DNA of 64,000 nucleotides from Candidatus Eisenbacteria bacterium (GTDB lineage Bacteria > Eisenbacteria > RBG-16-71-46 > CAIMUX01 > JAHJDP01). Location: NCBI GenBank assembly GCA_018831195.1, contig JAHJDP010000117.1, positions 1 to 64,000 on the forward strand. The letters run 5' to 3'. The notes under the pieces were generated by a model. That model saw nothing but the letters and a program-made list of their open reading frames with translations, was not told the origin of the DNA and searched no databases. The position numbers and the translations under genes are program-made. Positions 8,262 to 17,317 of the stretch are shown piece by piece. Position 1 is the first letter of the stretch. Every line of letters starts with the position of its first letter.

Positions 8262-8733
8262 TGATCGCCACCATTGAAACGGTCGGATCGTCTACGCGGA
8301 TCGAGGGTGTCAAACTGACCGACGATCAGATTGAACGCTTGATGAACAACTCGTGACCTGGAGCTCGGAGGCAGTCCAGAGTGGTGAATACCATGTGCTC
8401 CTGGTCGTCGCAGTGTTCGTCGTACGATTCCTCGCGATTCACCCCTTCCAGGATGGCAATGGACGTTTGTCTCGAGCGCTGACCACGCTACTCCTTCTGC
8501 GGGCCGGTTACGACTATGTGCCCTATTCCTCGCTGGAGCGGATCGTCGAGGACAACAAGGAGGAGTATTACAAAGCCCTGCGGCGCGCCCAATCCACACT
8601 CGATCAGGGCGAAGCGACCGCTCTAATCGGGGCCAATCGCAATATGATTAAGGATCATCTTGCTCGACTCGTAGAGGCCGGTTACCTGGCGCGAAAGGGG
8701 CGGGGACGTGGGAGTTGGTATGAGAAGGTTTGA
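8262..8733 (+). pseudogene. Broken Fic-family protein (adenylyltransferase) gene
   Basis: Residues MIATIETVGSSTRIEGVKLT match the conserved inhibitory-helix/N-terminal element of class II Fic proteins (S/T-RIEG). The frame stops at 8354-8356. In the next frame (from about 8353) the Fic core resumes (VVRFLAIHPFQDGNGRLSR, complete HPFxDGNGR motif), followed directly by a winged helix (ANRNMIKDHLARLVEAGYL) and the family tail RGRGSWYEKV. Normal proteins have about 100 more residues between the first two parts and more before the winged helix. The gene has lost two internal segments and the reading frame. The 126-residue second part could still be made, but it lacks its own convincing start. Confidence 0.75.
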
Positions 8734-8935
8734 GCGCGGCTTCTCGGTCGACATTGCTGAGTCCGATCGGTTCTTCAAGGGTAGAAAGCCCAATCATGCA
8801 TAAGAAGCCGCATTCTCCGCAAATCCCATCCAGGAGCTTGCGTCCCAAAACGGAGAGGGGTCCGCAGAGGATTCTACCCGGGGAGCCGGGTGGGACGGAT
8901 AATCACCTAATAAGCCGGTTTAACATAACTCCAAT

Positions 8936-9565
8936 CTATAAACTGTCCGGTTGAAAGGCGATGTCCAGAGATATCGCATCGGTCGGCGTTTGTGAGAAGC
9001 GTGTCTCCGAATCCATGGGCCAGTGGACCAATGCCAGGCCGGCGTTGTTACCATCCCGCTCCGCGGTTGGAACGGCCACCGGCATGCCGCGACCCTGTTC
9101 GGATGGAGGCAAGTCCTCGGGCGAAAGCCAAACCGGTTCCCGGTACAGCTCGGCGGACCCATCAGGGACGCTGGCATGTCCGATCCAAAACCCGGTGGTC
9201 ACGGCGAGGAGGACGAGGGAAAAAACGGCGTAGATCGGCATCGGTTGGCGGAAGAGAAGCAAGAACTGCTGAGCTCCCTGCGATATCCGGCGGCGCAGGG
9301 CGGATGATCCGGCCGGTGCGCTCGCGGCCGGCGCCCAGGCCGCCGTTCTTTGCCGGAGCACGGCGGCAAGCCGGTCTTCTATCGCGGATTTCTCGGGCCA
9401 TTCTTCACGGGGGAGCACCGCATGAAGGAGGCGGCTCAGCCGCTGCTCTTCTTTTGTACAATCGGCGCAATCGGCGAGGTGTTGCTCGAGCAGAACGGCA
9501 TCCTCCTCCCCCAATTCATCCGCGAGCCTGTCAATGATCAAGTCTCTCCACTTTTCACAAGCCAT
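8936..9565 (-). CDS. Membrane-anchored zinc-finger anti-sigma factor
   Basis: The N-terminus holds the zinc-associated anti-sigma motif (H-x3-C-x2-C: QHLADCADC, about residues 28-36), which clamps ECF sigma factors in the cytoplasm. One membrane helix follows (about 104-123, YAVFSLVLLAVTTGFWIGH), then a periplasmic part of about 85 residues that probably senses the signal. ATG 9565 has a strong GGAGGA ribosome-binding site and overlaps the end of the upstream sigma gene by 11 bp, the usual sign of translational coupling. Partner: the sigma factor at 9555-10187. Confidence 0.9.
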   Translation of the reverse strand: MACEKWRDLIIDRLADELGEEDAVLLEQHLADCADCTKEEQRLSRLLHAVLPREEWPEKSAIEDRLAAVLRQRTAAWAPAASAPAGSSALRRRISQGAQQFLLLFRQPMPIYAVFSLVLLAVTTGFWIGHASVPDGSAELYREPVWLSPEDLPPSEQGRGMPVAVPTAERDGNNAGLALVHWPMDSETRFSQTPTDAISLDIAFQPDSL

Positions 9566-10187
9566 CTTGATTCCTCCAGCAAGGGATTTTGTTCTCATCC
9601 CAGGCGCTCAACTCCTCGCGCAACCGGCGGACGGCGTGGTGAAATCTCGACTTGGCCGTGCCGGTGGGGCAATGGAGCACCAATGCGATCTCTTCATAGG
9701 TCAAACCTTGATCGATCTTTAACAAAAAAGTCATGCGCTGATTCGGCGGCAGGCGCCGGATTGCTCCCTGGGCGTCGCTGGCAAAAGCGCCGGCCAGAAA
9801 CTTTTCATCGGGGCTTTCGTGGTTCGGCGCCAGGATATCGCCGATAAAATCATTGTGACCCGGTGGGAGCAGGGGGGAGGAGCGTCTCCGTCTCCAGTAG
9901 CTGTACCCGAGGTTGGCGCAGATCCTGTACATCCACGAGACCACACTGCCCCCCGGCTTGAATTGCGGCGCCGCCTTAAGGATCCGAAGAAATGTCTCTT
10001 GAAGCAGATCCTCGGCCACATCCCGCGAGCCGGTGATTTGGAAGAGGAGACGTCCCAGGCGGGGAGACCATCGGCGGAAGAGAACCCGGAAAGAGTTTTC
10101 ACAGCCACGCCCGACTCCCTGAAGCAGGGCCAGGTCATCCCATCGTTCGAATGCCGTTTCACCCTGTATTTTTTTTCTCGATGACAC
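9555..10187 (-). CDS. ECF RNA polymerase sigma factor
   Basis: A 210-residue sigma-70-family ECF factor. Region 2 includes FRVLFRRWSPRLGRLLFQ and the core-binding AEDLLQETFLRILKAAPQF; the region 2.4-like segment is VVSWMYRICANLGYSYWRRRR. Region 4 carries RLPPNQRMTFLLKIDQGLTYEEIALVLHCPTGTAKSR, with the helix-turn-helix. It probably starts with GTG at 10187, with only a weak ribosome-binding site. It is first in a two-gene operon with its anti-sigma factor. The downstream regulon is not visible, although the TPR lipoprotein gene diverges from it. Confidence 0.93.
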   Translation of the reverse strand: MSSRKKIQGETAFERWDDLALLQGVGRGCENSFRVLFRRWSPRLGRLLFQITGSRDVAEDLLQETFLRILKAAPQFKPGGSVVSWMYRICANLGYSYWRRRRSSPLLPPGHNDFIGDILAPNHESPDEKFLAGAFASDAQGAIRRLPPNQRMTFLLKIDQGLTYEEIALVLHCPTGTAKSRFHHAVRRLREELSAWDENKIPCWRNQDGL

Positions 10188-10490
10188 GGCCGGTTCTTTC
10201 TCCGCTGTCCATTACAGAGGCCGAAGGCCCCGATCTTCCCAACCCTTGCGCTTCCTTACCTTACAACGCTTGAATCGGCCGGAAGGTTCACAGGGAATCG
10301 AGGATGCTTGAAAAAGAGGGTATATCCTGCAACTGGTTTTATGGCAATCGATTGGGAGTTCTTTTCGGGATCGAGTTCTGTTTCGTTTTTCCGAAAATCC
10401 GCCGGCGAGTGAACTCTCCAGGTATTCGAGCGTTGTATTCATGGGACTGGAAGGCAGAATCTTTTCAGGTGTCACAAGAAGGAGGGATCT
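10188..10490. other. Divergent control region between sigma factor and TPR lipoprotein genes
   Basis: No gene is supported. On the minus strand TTGCCA with ATATAC about 16 bp away (around 10320-10350) could be a promoter for the sigma operon. AAGGAGGG at the right end is the ribosome-binding site for the lipoprotein gene. Confidence 0.35.
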
Positions 10491-11789
10491 ATGTCAAGGC
10501 GAATACTGTTCTTGTTGCTCCTCATACCCATTTTCGTCTCATGCCAAGAGAAGGATTCTTCGGCCGATATCGCTGGAGGTCTGGTGATCGGATCGATGGA
10601 GCCGGTGGGGCGCCCGCCGGTGATCCTGTCCTGGCGGCATCAAATCCTGGACCGGGAGCGATATAAGGCTCTCGCCGACGAGTGGTTCGCTTATGTCAAA
10701 GAGCATCCCAAAGAGCCGGAGGCTTGGATCGAGTGGGGAGATGCTTTGCGCTATTCCGATCGGCGGGATGAAGCTGAAAGGAAATATGCCAAGGCCTTCG
10801 AAGTCGATTCGACCAATGCGGCGGCGATCGTCGCTCATTGCGCGCAGATGCTGCATGAAAAGGACAACGATGTTTGGAAACTGGCGCATGAACGCCTGCT
10901 GCGGGCGACACATATAGATCCTAAATGTGCTGATATTTATTACTCGCTCTGGATTACATCATTGCGATCGAGGGATGAGGAAACAGCGCAGGAGTGTTTA
11001 AAAAGGCTTGTTCGATTGGGGGATATGTCGTCCGCCTTGTTTAATTACGGGCGGAATATGATCGCCGGCGCTCCCCAGAACGCCATCATATTTACAAACG
11101 GCGACAATGATACCTATCCGCCGCTGGCTTATCAGGCCATCTCGGGGGATCGAACCGATGTGTCGATCGTCAATCTCTCGCTGTTAAACACGACATGGTA
11201 CATTAGCTACCTCCGCGATAAAGGGCTCCCCATCGATTTGGATGATGCGGCAATCAACGAGCTGAAAAATACACCGGAGTCCCTGATCGGAGCTCAAATC
11301 CAGCGGCGCCTCTATGAGCGAGTTGTAAATGATGAAATCCCCCGTCCCCTCTATTACGCGGTGACGGTGAATAAAGGGAATCGGGCTTTGGAATACAGAA
11401 CCGTGCTGGAGGGGCTGCTGGAGCGCATCGTTCCCGGCGGGGAGAGTACGGAGCAGGCGCCGGAATTGGACTTGGCCAGGACGCGGGAGCTTTTCGATTC
11501 CGTCTATCGAATCGACGGAATGACGGATCTGTCGGTCGACTGGGAGCGGGAAAGTTCGCTGGCCGGTCTCGCCTTCAATTATGCGGGACTTCTCGACCAG
11601 CTCGGGTCGGGGCTGATCAATCAAGGCTCACTCGCGGTGGGAGGACCCTATCTTGTCGATGCGATTGAAATCTGGGCCTTTCATGGGAAGCCGGAGCGGG
11701 CGGCGTCTCTTATTGAGATGATGGAAGAAAAGGATCCGAATTCGAAGTTTGTAAAAGAGGCGCGGGAGATCGTTGAAAATATGAAGTGA
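10491..11789 (+). CDS. TPR-containing lipoprotein
   Basis: The 432-residue product starts 5 bp after AAGGAGGG and carries a lipoprotein signal with lipobox FVSC18. TPR-like helical pairs occupy about residues 60-190 (PEAWIEWGDALRYSDRRDEAERKYAKAF). The centre reads APQNAIIFTNGDNDTYPPLAYQ and TDVSIVNLSLLNTTWYI, the signature tail found after the membrane part of DUF2723-type (putative glycosyltransferase-like) proteins, here without the membrane part. A further helical-repeat region closes the protein (KPERAASLIEMMEEKDPNS). It is probably membrane-bound and faces the periplasm. The reaction, if any, is unknown. Confidence 0.85.
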   Translation: MSRRILFLLLLIPIFVSCQEKDSSADIAGGLVIGSMEPVGRPPVILSWRHQILDRERYKALADEWFAYVKEHPKEPEAWIEWGDALRYSDRRDEAERKYAKAFEVDSTNAAAIVAHCAQMLHEKDNDVWKLAHERLLRATHIDPKCADIYYSLWITSLRSRDEETAQECLKRLVRLGDMSSALFNYGRNMIAGAPQNAIIFTNGDNDTYPPLAYQAISGDRTDVSIVNLSLLNTTWYISYLRDKGLPIDLDDAAINELKNTPESLIGAQIQRRLYERVVNDEIPRPLYYAVTVNKGNRALEYRTVLEGLLERIVPGGESTEQAPELDLARTRELFDSVYRIDGMTDLSVDWERESSLAGLAFNYAGLLDQLGSGLINQGSLAVGGPYLVDAIEIWAFHGKPERAASLIEMMEEKDPNSKFVKEAREIVENMK

Positions 11790-11839
11790 CCCAAACGCCG
11801 ACTGTCCCCTTGGTCAGGCGAAAGGGCCACTTCTTTTTT
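11784..11839 (+). terminator. Intrinsic terminator of the TPR lipoprotein gene
   Basis: AAGTGACCC (containing the stop codon) pairs with GGGCCACTT 40 bp on, with an inner CGCC/GGCG helix, followed by TTTTTT. It sits between convergent genes. Confidence 0.8.
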
Positions 11840-11844
11840 CTCAT

Positions 11845-12288
11845 CTAGACCATCGGAAAAACAATGGCTATAGCCGGCCTGAGAAATACACGATACAGGA
11901 TTGTAAAAGGCCGGTGTAAAAATCCCGTCAGCGGGGATTCTCTGTTTTCCGGTGCTCTATGTGACAACAGCAGAGCGACAAGGGAACAGAACGGACACTT
12001 GTGTTCTGAATGCCGGGAGAGTGACGCTTCATCCGTGCCGGGGAAATGGATGACCAAACACTCTTCCTCGCCGCTCTGGTTTTTCCAGGAGATTTCGATC
12101 TCGAGTTCGCCATCGGCGAATCCATTCTGACAGAATGCCGGGGGGATCATGGAGTACTCGTTGTCTTCGGACCATGGAATGGCCGTACATTCCCCGGTCG
12201 TCAGAGGCGAAATTCCCAACGCTGCCAGTGGAGCGATAAATGATACCATTGTGAGGATCAGCAGTATCGAGCGTCTATTTTTAGACAT
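11845..12288 (-). CDS. Small exported or membrane protein with CPFC motif
   Basis: A 147-residue product with an N-terminal signal or anchor helix (SILLILTMVSFIAPLAALG), an acidic middle, then HSEHKCPFCSLVALLLSH and a hydrophobic basic end. The His-rich CPxC motif next to a hydrophobic run resembles DUF2946-type small proteins, but similarity is weak and I do not assign a function. GAGGG precedes the ATG. It is last in the operon with the second ECF sigma system, 34 bp downstream of the gene at 12323. Confidence 0.6.
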   Translation of the reverse strand: MSKNRRSILLILTMVSFIAPLAALGISPLTTGECTAIPWSEDNEYSMIPPAFCQNGFADGELEIEISWKNQSGEEECLVIHFPGTDEASLSRHSEHKCPFCSLVALLLSHRAPENRESPLTGFLHRPFTILYRVFLRPAIAIVFPMV

Positions 12289-12322
12289 TTTCAGGACCCT
12301 CTAGCCTTTAGTATTCTGGCTT

Positions 12323-13006
12323 TTAATACTCCTCAACCACGACTTTCGCTATCATCTCTTCGTCGGTGAGCTTGTCTTCACCGTAGGCTTTCAGATCACG
12401 AACCTTTGCTTTAAGGATCAGTTGCGAAATGCGGTTCGTGACAAAGTAATCACTGTTTTTCAGAAATGCGGCGATGGCGACCCAGCTGTCATCGGGAAGC
12501 CTGTCCATGGTATCGCCGTAGTAGATTAAAACATCGATCAGTTCTTCTTTTCCTCTGGTATAGAGCCTCTCGTCCCGCTGCGAGTCCTTGTCGCGCCATT
12601 TCTCAACTTCTTCGGCTTCTTCCTCGTCCAGCTCTTCCGCATCTTCGTCTTCGCTATCTTTAGAGATAATGATCTTGCCGTCGTCCGTTTGCACTTTGAA
12701 GTTCTTGAGGAAGCTAAGATCCTTCCAGTTAGATCCTTTGTCCACCAAAGAGGCTTCAAATGTGAAAACGACACCGAATTCCTCAAGATAGAGATCGTGG
12801 GTCGGATTGCTCGAGTAGACGAGGAGGTTGGGACTGTCAACCAAGGCCTCGTCGATGACTTTTGTCATGACGTTTGTCTGGCGCTTTAACTTTTTGATAT
12901 CCGTCTTGTCCGATGCATCGGCCGGGTTTGCAACGGTCCAGGCTATCGCTAAGAAGAAAGCGAGAATTACCCCTGTGACAACAATTCCCTTCTCGCTTTT
13001 AATCAT
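12323..13006 (-). CDS. Exported acidic protein of sigma-factor operon, unknown function
   Basis: About 227 residues from ATG 13006, which lies 9 bp after GGAGG and overlaps the preceding gene by 8 bp; ATG 13015 is too close to that site. A signal peptide (GIVVTGVILAFFLAIAWTVA) is followed by a soluble domain with a very acidic stretch (DSEDEDAEELDEEEAEEVEK) and a helical C-terminal half (DVLIYYGDTMDRLPDDSWVAI). No family is recognised. The position directly behind a sigma factor and a membrane anti-sigma factor suggests a periplasmic modulator or target of that system, by context only. Confidence 0.8.
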   Translation of the reverse strand: MIKSEKGIVVTGVILAFFLAIAWTVANPADASDKTDIKKLKRQTNVMTKVIDEALVDSPNLLVYSSNPTHDLYLEEFGVVFTFEASLVDKGSNWKDLSFLKNFKVQTDDGKIIISKDSEDEDAEELDEEEAEEVEKWRDKDSQRDERLYTRGKEELIDVLIYYGDTMDRLPDDSWVAIAAFLKNSDYFVTNRISQLILKAKVRDLKAYGEDKLTDEEMIAKVVVEEY

Positions 13007-13871
13007 TTTGACCATCCTCCTCTCGCTGCGAGGGTGCATCGCCGACCGGCTGAATGCCGGAGCGATCATCCTGATTGATAGGTACTTCCGACTGGCCGGC
13101 GGCTTCTCTCTCGATGCCGACAAGACCCAGCCACATCCTGTCCATCTCTGAATTCAGATCTTCGTGGCTCCGCTGCTGGCGCTGCAGAAGATCGTCGTAA
13201 AAACCGCGGAGCGCATAGGCGATCTGCCCATCCCGCCGTTGTTCATATTCACTCATCATATTGGAGACAAGGGTCATGAGATCGTTCGAGTAATCGGCGA
13301 AATCGGTCCTTGTCAGGTAATTTCCACCTGCGGAAGCCGGGATCATCTGTACATTATCATAGGAGCCGCCCGGATAAGCGCCGCCGGGCTCCATGTAGCC
13401 GGGTTCGACGGGCAATTGACCCGGCATCACTTCAACATTACCTGGTGTAGGCTCGGGCGAACGTCCGAAACGGAAGACGAGACCGCCATCCACCCGGTCC
13501 ACCCGGAATCCGGCCAGCATCAGAATCACAAGCGCGGCCGTGACAATGGCAAAACCGGTGGCTGGGGAGAGCAGGGTTCCGAAGAGGCGGGTCCACAATC
13601 CGGACAGCTTGGCAAAGATCCCGCTTCGGGAACGTTCAAGAGTTTTGGAAGCCGGTTGGGCGGGGTTCAGGAAAACAAAACTCGGCGCCGTCTCTTCCTC
13701 TTCCGCCTTCTTCAAAAATGCCCGCGTCAGTTGAAGCTCTTCCCATTCCGCTTGTAGTTTCTCATCCTGAGCGAGGAGATCGTGAAACTCCTTCTCCTCC
13801 TCGGGTGAGAGTTCGCCGTAAAGCGCCATGATCATTTGCTCGCGACGGGGATCGAGGGGTTCGTCACTCAT
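12999..13871 (-). CDS. Putative membrane anti-sigma factor without zinc motif
   Basis: The N-terminal helix bundle (REQMIMALYGELSPEEEKEFHDLL) is typical of anti-sigma-domain proteins, but the H-x3-C-x2-C zinc motif is absent; the position is taken by DLLAQDEKLQAEWEEL. One membrane helix lies at about residues 105-124 (ATGFAIVTAALVILMLAGF). It is followed by a Pro/Gly-rich linker and a helical periplasmic part with Glu/Arg-rich coiled-coil character (about 190-265). AGGAGGA stands 8 bp before ATG 13871. It is 12 bp downstream of the sigma gene, and the next gene overlaps its end. Anti-sigma role inferred from architecture and position. Confidence 0.8.
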   Translation of the reverse strand: MSDEPLDPRREQMIMALYGELSPEEEKEFHDLLAQDEKLQAEWEELQLTRAFLKKAEEEETAPSFVFLNPAQPASKTLERSRSGIFAKLSGLWTRLFGTLLSPATGFAIVTAALVILMLAGFRVDRVDGGLVFRFGRSPEPTPGNVEVMPGQLPVEPGYMEPGGAYPGGSYDNVQMIPASAGGNYLTRTDFADYSNDLMTLVSNMMSEYEQRRDGQIAYALRGFYDDLLQRQQRSHEDLNSEMDRMWLGLVGIEREAAGQSEVPINQDDRSGIQPVGDAPSQREEDGQND

Positions 13872-13883
13872 TGTCTCTTCCTC

Positions 13884-14486
13884 CTAGAGGTAGGCCTCTG
13901 TGATACCCCGCTCAAGAAGCATTTTCCGTGCTGACTTGAGCCCATAAAAAATCCTTGTTCGGACGGTGGCCGGCGGGACACCGGTGATCTGCGCAATTTC
14001 CTGCGAGCTGAATCCTTGATACTCGCGCAGCAGAATGGCCGTCCGCTGTTCCATGGGGAGCTGAACGAAGACCGACTGTAAGACATCCGACAGACTGGTC
14101 CGCTCGGCCTCATGATCTGTGGAGATTTGATCTCCCCTGGCTTCAACGATCTGAAGATCGTGGTGGTCTCCCTCCTCATAGTAGGGTTGAGGATCCATCT
14201 TTCGCCTGGATGATCGATGCCAATCCCGGCAGAGATTAAGGGCGATATGGTGGACCCAAGAGGAAAATTTGGCCGGATCGCGGAGGCGATCGATATTCTG
14301 ATAGGCTTTGACCAGGGCTTCCTGGCAGATGTCCTGCGCCTCTTCGTCATTGCCCAACATCCTCCTTATGAAGCGGTAGAGACCCTCATTCCACCTTGCG
14401 GCTAAGCTGTTGAAAGCCTCTATGTTGCCTCTCTGGGACTGAGCCACCAGTTCGGCATCGCTTAAGGGACTCAACTTACCTCCCAT
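13884..14486 (-). CDS. ECF RNA polymerase sigma factor
   Basis: A 200-residue RpoE-like factor. Region 2: AELVAQSQRGNIEAFNSLAARW, DICQEALVKAYQNI and FSSWVHHIALNLCRDWHR. Region 4: LPMEQRTAILLREYQGFSSQEIAQI, then GVPPATVRTRIFYGLKSAR. The linker is long and acidic/His-rich (EEGDHHDLQIVEARGD). It starts at ATG 14486 after GAGG and heads a four-gene operon (sigma, membrane anti-sigma-like, exported acidic protein, CPFC protein). About 280 bp upstream separate it from the divergent M28 peptidase gene. Confidence 0.93.
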   Translation of the reverse strand: MGGKLSPLSDAELVAQSQRGNIEAFNSLAARWNEGLYRFIRRMLGNDEEAQDICQEALVKAYQNIDRLRDPAKFSSWVHHIALNLCRDWHRSSRRKMDPQPYYEEGDHHDLQIVEARGDQISTDHEAERTSLSDVLQSVFVQLPMEQRTAILLREYQGFSSQEIAQITGVPPATVRTRIFYGLKSARKMLLERGITEAYL

Positions 14487-14767
14487 TTCCGGTACCTCAT
14501 CCTCTCATGTGTTAAGACGGCTGTTGCGGATCGATCGTTCAAAGAAAATTGGCATATTGAGCTGCGGCAGCGCCTTAATCCCCACCCCGTGGTATATCCA
14601 GGCCTACTCTATCCCCATGATCGGGTGTATTCCAGCACCTTGAGAAACCCCCTTGCGGATAATCGACGAAAATCAGTTTCCCAAAGGGCTCGAGGGAATT
14701 ACAGTTAAAGAGTAGCCTGCCGGGTTGGAAGGATCAGAATCCCCCAAAAATCTCCTGCGGGGAGAGG

Positions 14768-17308
14768 ATGACCATCATGTCACATTTTCTGAGAGTGTTG
14801 AGATTTTCCACACCTGTCCTCACGGTCGCGATCACCTTGGCCGCCGTCGCTTCCATGGCCGGCGGTCTTTCTGCGATGGAGGGGCCGGCGCCGCGGATTT
14901 CGGCCCCCGATCCATCGGGACGGCCGTCACCCTGGCCGGCCCTCATTGCCGTGCGGGAAGATCGGTACACCCCCATCAACGGATCGGTCCCGATCCGCCC
15001 TCTTGCCGGATGGATCATTGCCGGTCTGGAGCGGCGGATGGACGGCTCTGAGATCTCCGGAGCGATTGAGCTTCCCGTACCGAAGGCCGGGGAGATCCTC
15101 ACGGCCGTTTTTGCAATGGCACCGGCCGATGAAGAGCGATTGGCCGGTATCGGTCGTACGGTGCGCTTGGAAGAGAATCTATATATTACATTAATCCCTG
15201 CCGGGCGGATGGAAGAGATCACGTCAATCGGAGCGCCGGTGCAGATCTTCATGCCGCGGACGGCGGACAAGACCGGGGGCTCGCCGGTTGCCCGCAGCGC
15301 TTTGCCCGGTGTCTATTACCAGCCATGGATCCAATCGCGTGTTGACGCTGTGTCAACCGATTCCCTCATGGCCCTATGCCAGACACTTCAAGATTTCGGC
15401 AACCGCCGGTCAAATACCGCCCAAGGCGCTGAGGCCGGGGCCCTGCTCTTCGATCGGTTTATTGAATATGGATACACGGATGTCTCCTATTTTGATTACA
15501 ACATGTGGTGCGATGATGTCATCGCTGTCAAACCCGGACTCTATCGTCCCGATGAGATCGTGTTGATCGGCGGACATTATGATTCCATTTCACGGAACGG
15601 GACGGCTCCGGGTGCGGATGACAATGCGACGGGCACCACGACGGTACTGGAGGTGGCGAGACTGCTGGCCGGCAGCAATTTTGAACGAACCCTTGTTTTC
15701 GCCGCCTTCAGCGGAGAGGAGCAGGGGTTGGTGGGAAGCGCGGCTTTCGCCGAGTGGGCGGCTCACAGCAACTGGAATATCATCGCCATGATCAATGTCG
15801 ATATGATCGGGTATGTCGCGCCCGGTGACGACCAGGATCTGGATCTGATTACCAGATCCGAGGCGCAGGAACTGGTCGATTATATTAAAGAGGTCGCGCC
15901 GCTTTATGTGCCCGAGCTCCCGATCATCGAAAGCCAGCTGAGCGGCGGAGATTCGGATCACACCTCCTTTTTGCAGAATGGCTATCAAGCTGTCTTTTTC
16001 TTTGAAGACGCCGAGCAATTGAGCCCTTACATCCACAGCGAATTGGATCTCATCGGGATGAGTCTCAATAGCTTCGATTTCATGACAAAATGCGTCAAGG
16101 TTTCGGTCGCGACGATCGCATCGCTGGCGGCGCCCTTTACCATTCAGATCACGCATGAACCGCTGGCCGAAGATTTGGATCCTCTGACCCCATTCGAGAT
16201 TACCGCGACGATTCGATCGGCCGGCCAACTGGTTCCTTCCGGTTTGAATCTTTTCTACCGGGCCGGGGAAGAGGACTTCAGCATTGTTCCGTTGGAGGAA
16301 GCTGGTTCTGACAGCGTCTTTAAGGCGTGGATTCCCGCGCAGCCGCTCGGCGTGGTGATCGAGTATTACATTGAGGCCACAGATGAAGAAGGCCGGACCG
16401 CGCATCATCCGATGGGCGTTATCGGCGGTGTCCATCGGGTCCGGGTGGGCTTTGCGGATATCTTTGTGGATGATTTTGAAGAGGACCTGGGCTGGGTCTC
16501 CGGCGCCGATGATGATACCGCCCTGAGCGGTCAGTGGACGCTTGCCGAGCCGGTGGAGACACCCTATCAGCCGGGTGGGGATCATACCGGAGGCGGCCTA
16601 TGCTGGGTGACCGGCAACGGCCGGATGGGGGATAGTCCGGGGGATTGGGATGTTGATGCCGGAAAGACAACCCTCTTGTCGCCGGTCTTCGATCTAACCG
16701 ATGTAAAAAATCCGGAGATTTCATATTGGCTCTGGTATCATAATGGGCCGGCGATATCGCAAGATGATACAATGCGTGTGGATATTTCAAATGACAACGG
16801 TACAACTTGGAACAACATACTAAAATTGAAGCAACACACTCCGGGATGGACTTATTTCAAACACGTAGGATTCGAAGACAGTCTCGTTTGTACGAAGGAA
16901 ATGAAGCTTCGTTTTGTCGCAGAGGATGAAGGCGTCCCTTCAATTGTTGAAGCTCTTGTTGATGATGTCGCCGTCAGGGCTTCTCGCATAACCTACCGGG
17001 GGATGCCGGATTCGGTTGTGGATCTTCTACTCGAGGGCGGCACATTTCTCGTCTGGCCCAGTCCCTTTAGGGATCAGGCCACTTTCGCCCTTCGCGTGAT
17101 CCATTCCGGGGATGCTTCGCTGAACCTCTATGATGTGCGCGGGCGTCTGGTGAAGAATTTTTCCCTCGACAGCGCTCTACCGGGGTATGTGACCGTTCCA
17201 TGGGATGGACGCGCTTCAAACGGGGAACGCGTCGAGTCGGGAATCTATTGGCTGCGGTTCCGCGATGGCGCGGCAAGGCACATCCGGCGGATTGTCCGGG
17301 TGCGCTGA
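14768..17308 (+). CDS. Secreted M28-family zinc aminopeptidase with FlgD-like tail
   Basis: After a signal peptide, the M28 domain (about residues 190-460) shows all metal and catalytic positions: His270 (GGHYDS), Asp285 (GADDNATG), Glu317-Glu318 (SGEEQG), Asp345 (NVDMIGY) and a final His in YIHSELD. This is the di-zinc centre that removes N-terminal residues. Next come an Ig-like spacer, then a jelly-roll domain (about 565-740, WVSGADDDT to LVDDVAVRAS), and the FlgD-like tail ending WDGRASNGERVESGIYWLR. ATG 14777 is an alternative start with better spacing to GGGGAGAGG. At 846 residues it is long because of the added domains. It is convergent, 9 bp from the sulfatase gene. Confidence 0.93.
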   Translation: MTIMSHFLRVLRFSTPVLTVAITLAAVASMAGGLSAMEGPAPRISAPDPSGRPSPWPALIAVREDRYTPINGSVPIRPLAGWIIAGLERRMDGSEISGAIELPVPKAGEILTAVFAMAPADEERLAGIGRTVRLEENLYITLIPAGRMEEITSIGAPVQIFMPRTADKTGGSPVARSALPGVYYQPWIQSRVDAVSTDSLMALCQTLQDFGNRRSNTAQGAEAGALLFDRFIEYGYTDVSYFDYNMWCDDVIAVKPGLYRPDEIVLIGGHYDSISRNGTAPGADDNATGTTTVLEVARLLAGSNFERTLVFAAFSGEEQGLVGSAAFAEWAAHSNWNIIAMINVDMIGYVAPGDDQDLDLITRSEAQELVDYIKEVAPLYVPELPIIESQLSGGDSDHTSFLQNGYQAVFFFEDAEQLSPYIHSELDLIGMSLNSFDFMTKCVKVSVATIASLAAPFTIQITHEPLAEDLDPLTPFEITATIRSAGQLVPSGLNLFYRAGEEDFSIVPLEEAGSDSVFKAWIPAQPLGVVIEYYIEATDEEGRTAHHPMGVIGGVHRVRVGFADIFVDDFEEDLGWVSGADDDTALSGQWTLAEPVETPYQPGGDHTGGGLCWVTGNGRMGDSPGDWDVDAGKTTLLSPVFDLTDVKNPEISYWLWYHNGPAISQDDTMRVDISNDNGTTWNNILKLKQHTPGWTYFKHVGFEDSLVCTKEMKLRFVAEDEGVPSIVEALVDDVAVRASRITYRGMPDSVVDLLLEGGTFLVWPSPFRDQATFALRVIHSGDASLNLYDVRGRLVKNFSLDSALPGYVTVPWDGRASNGERVESGIYWLRFRDGAARHIRRIVRVR

Positions 17309-17317
17309 GCTGGGCCG

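Noticed and set aside
14501-14767. Extra gene between the second sigma factor and the M28 peptidase
   Set aside because: Only short frames without start signals; it is a divergent promoter region.
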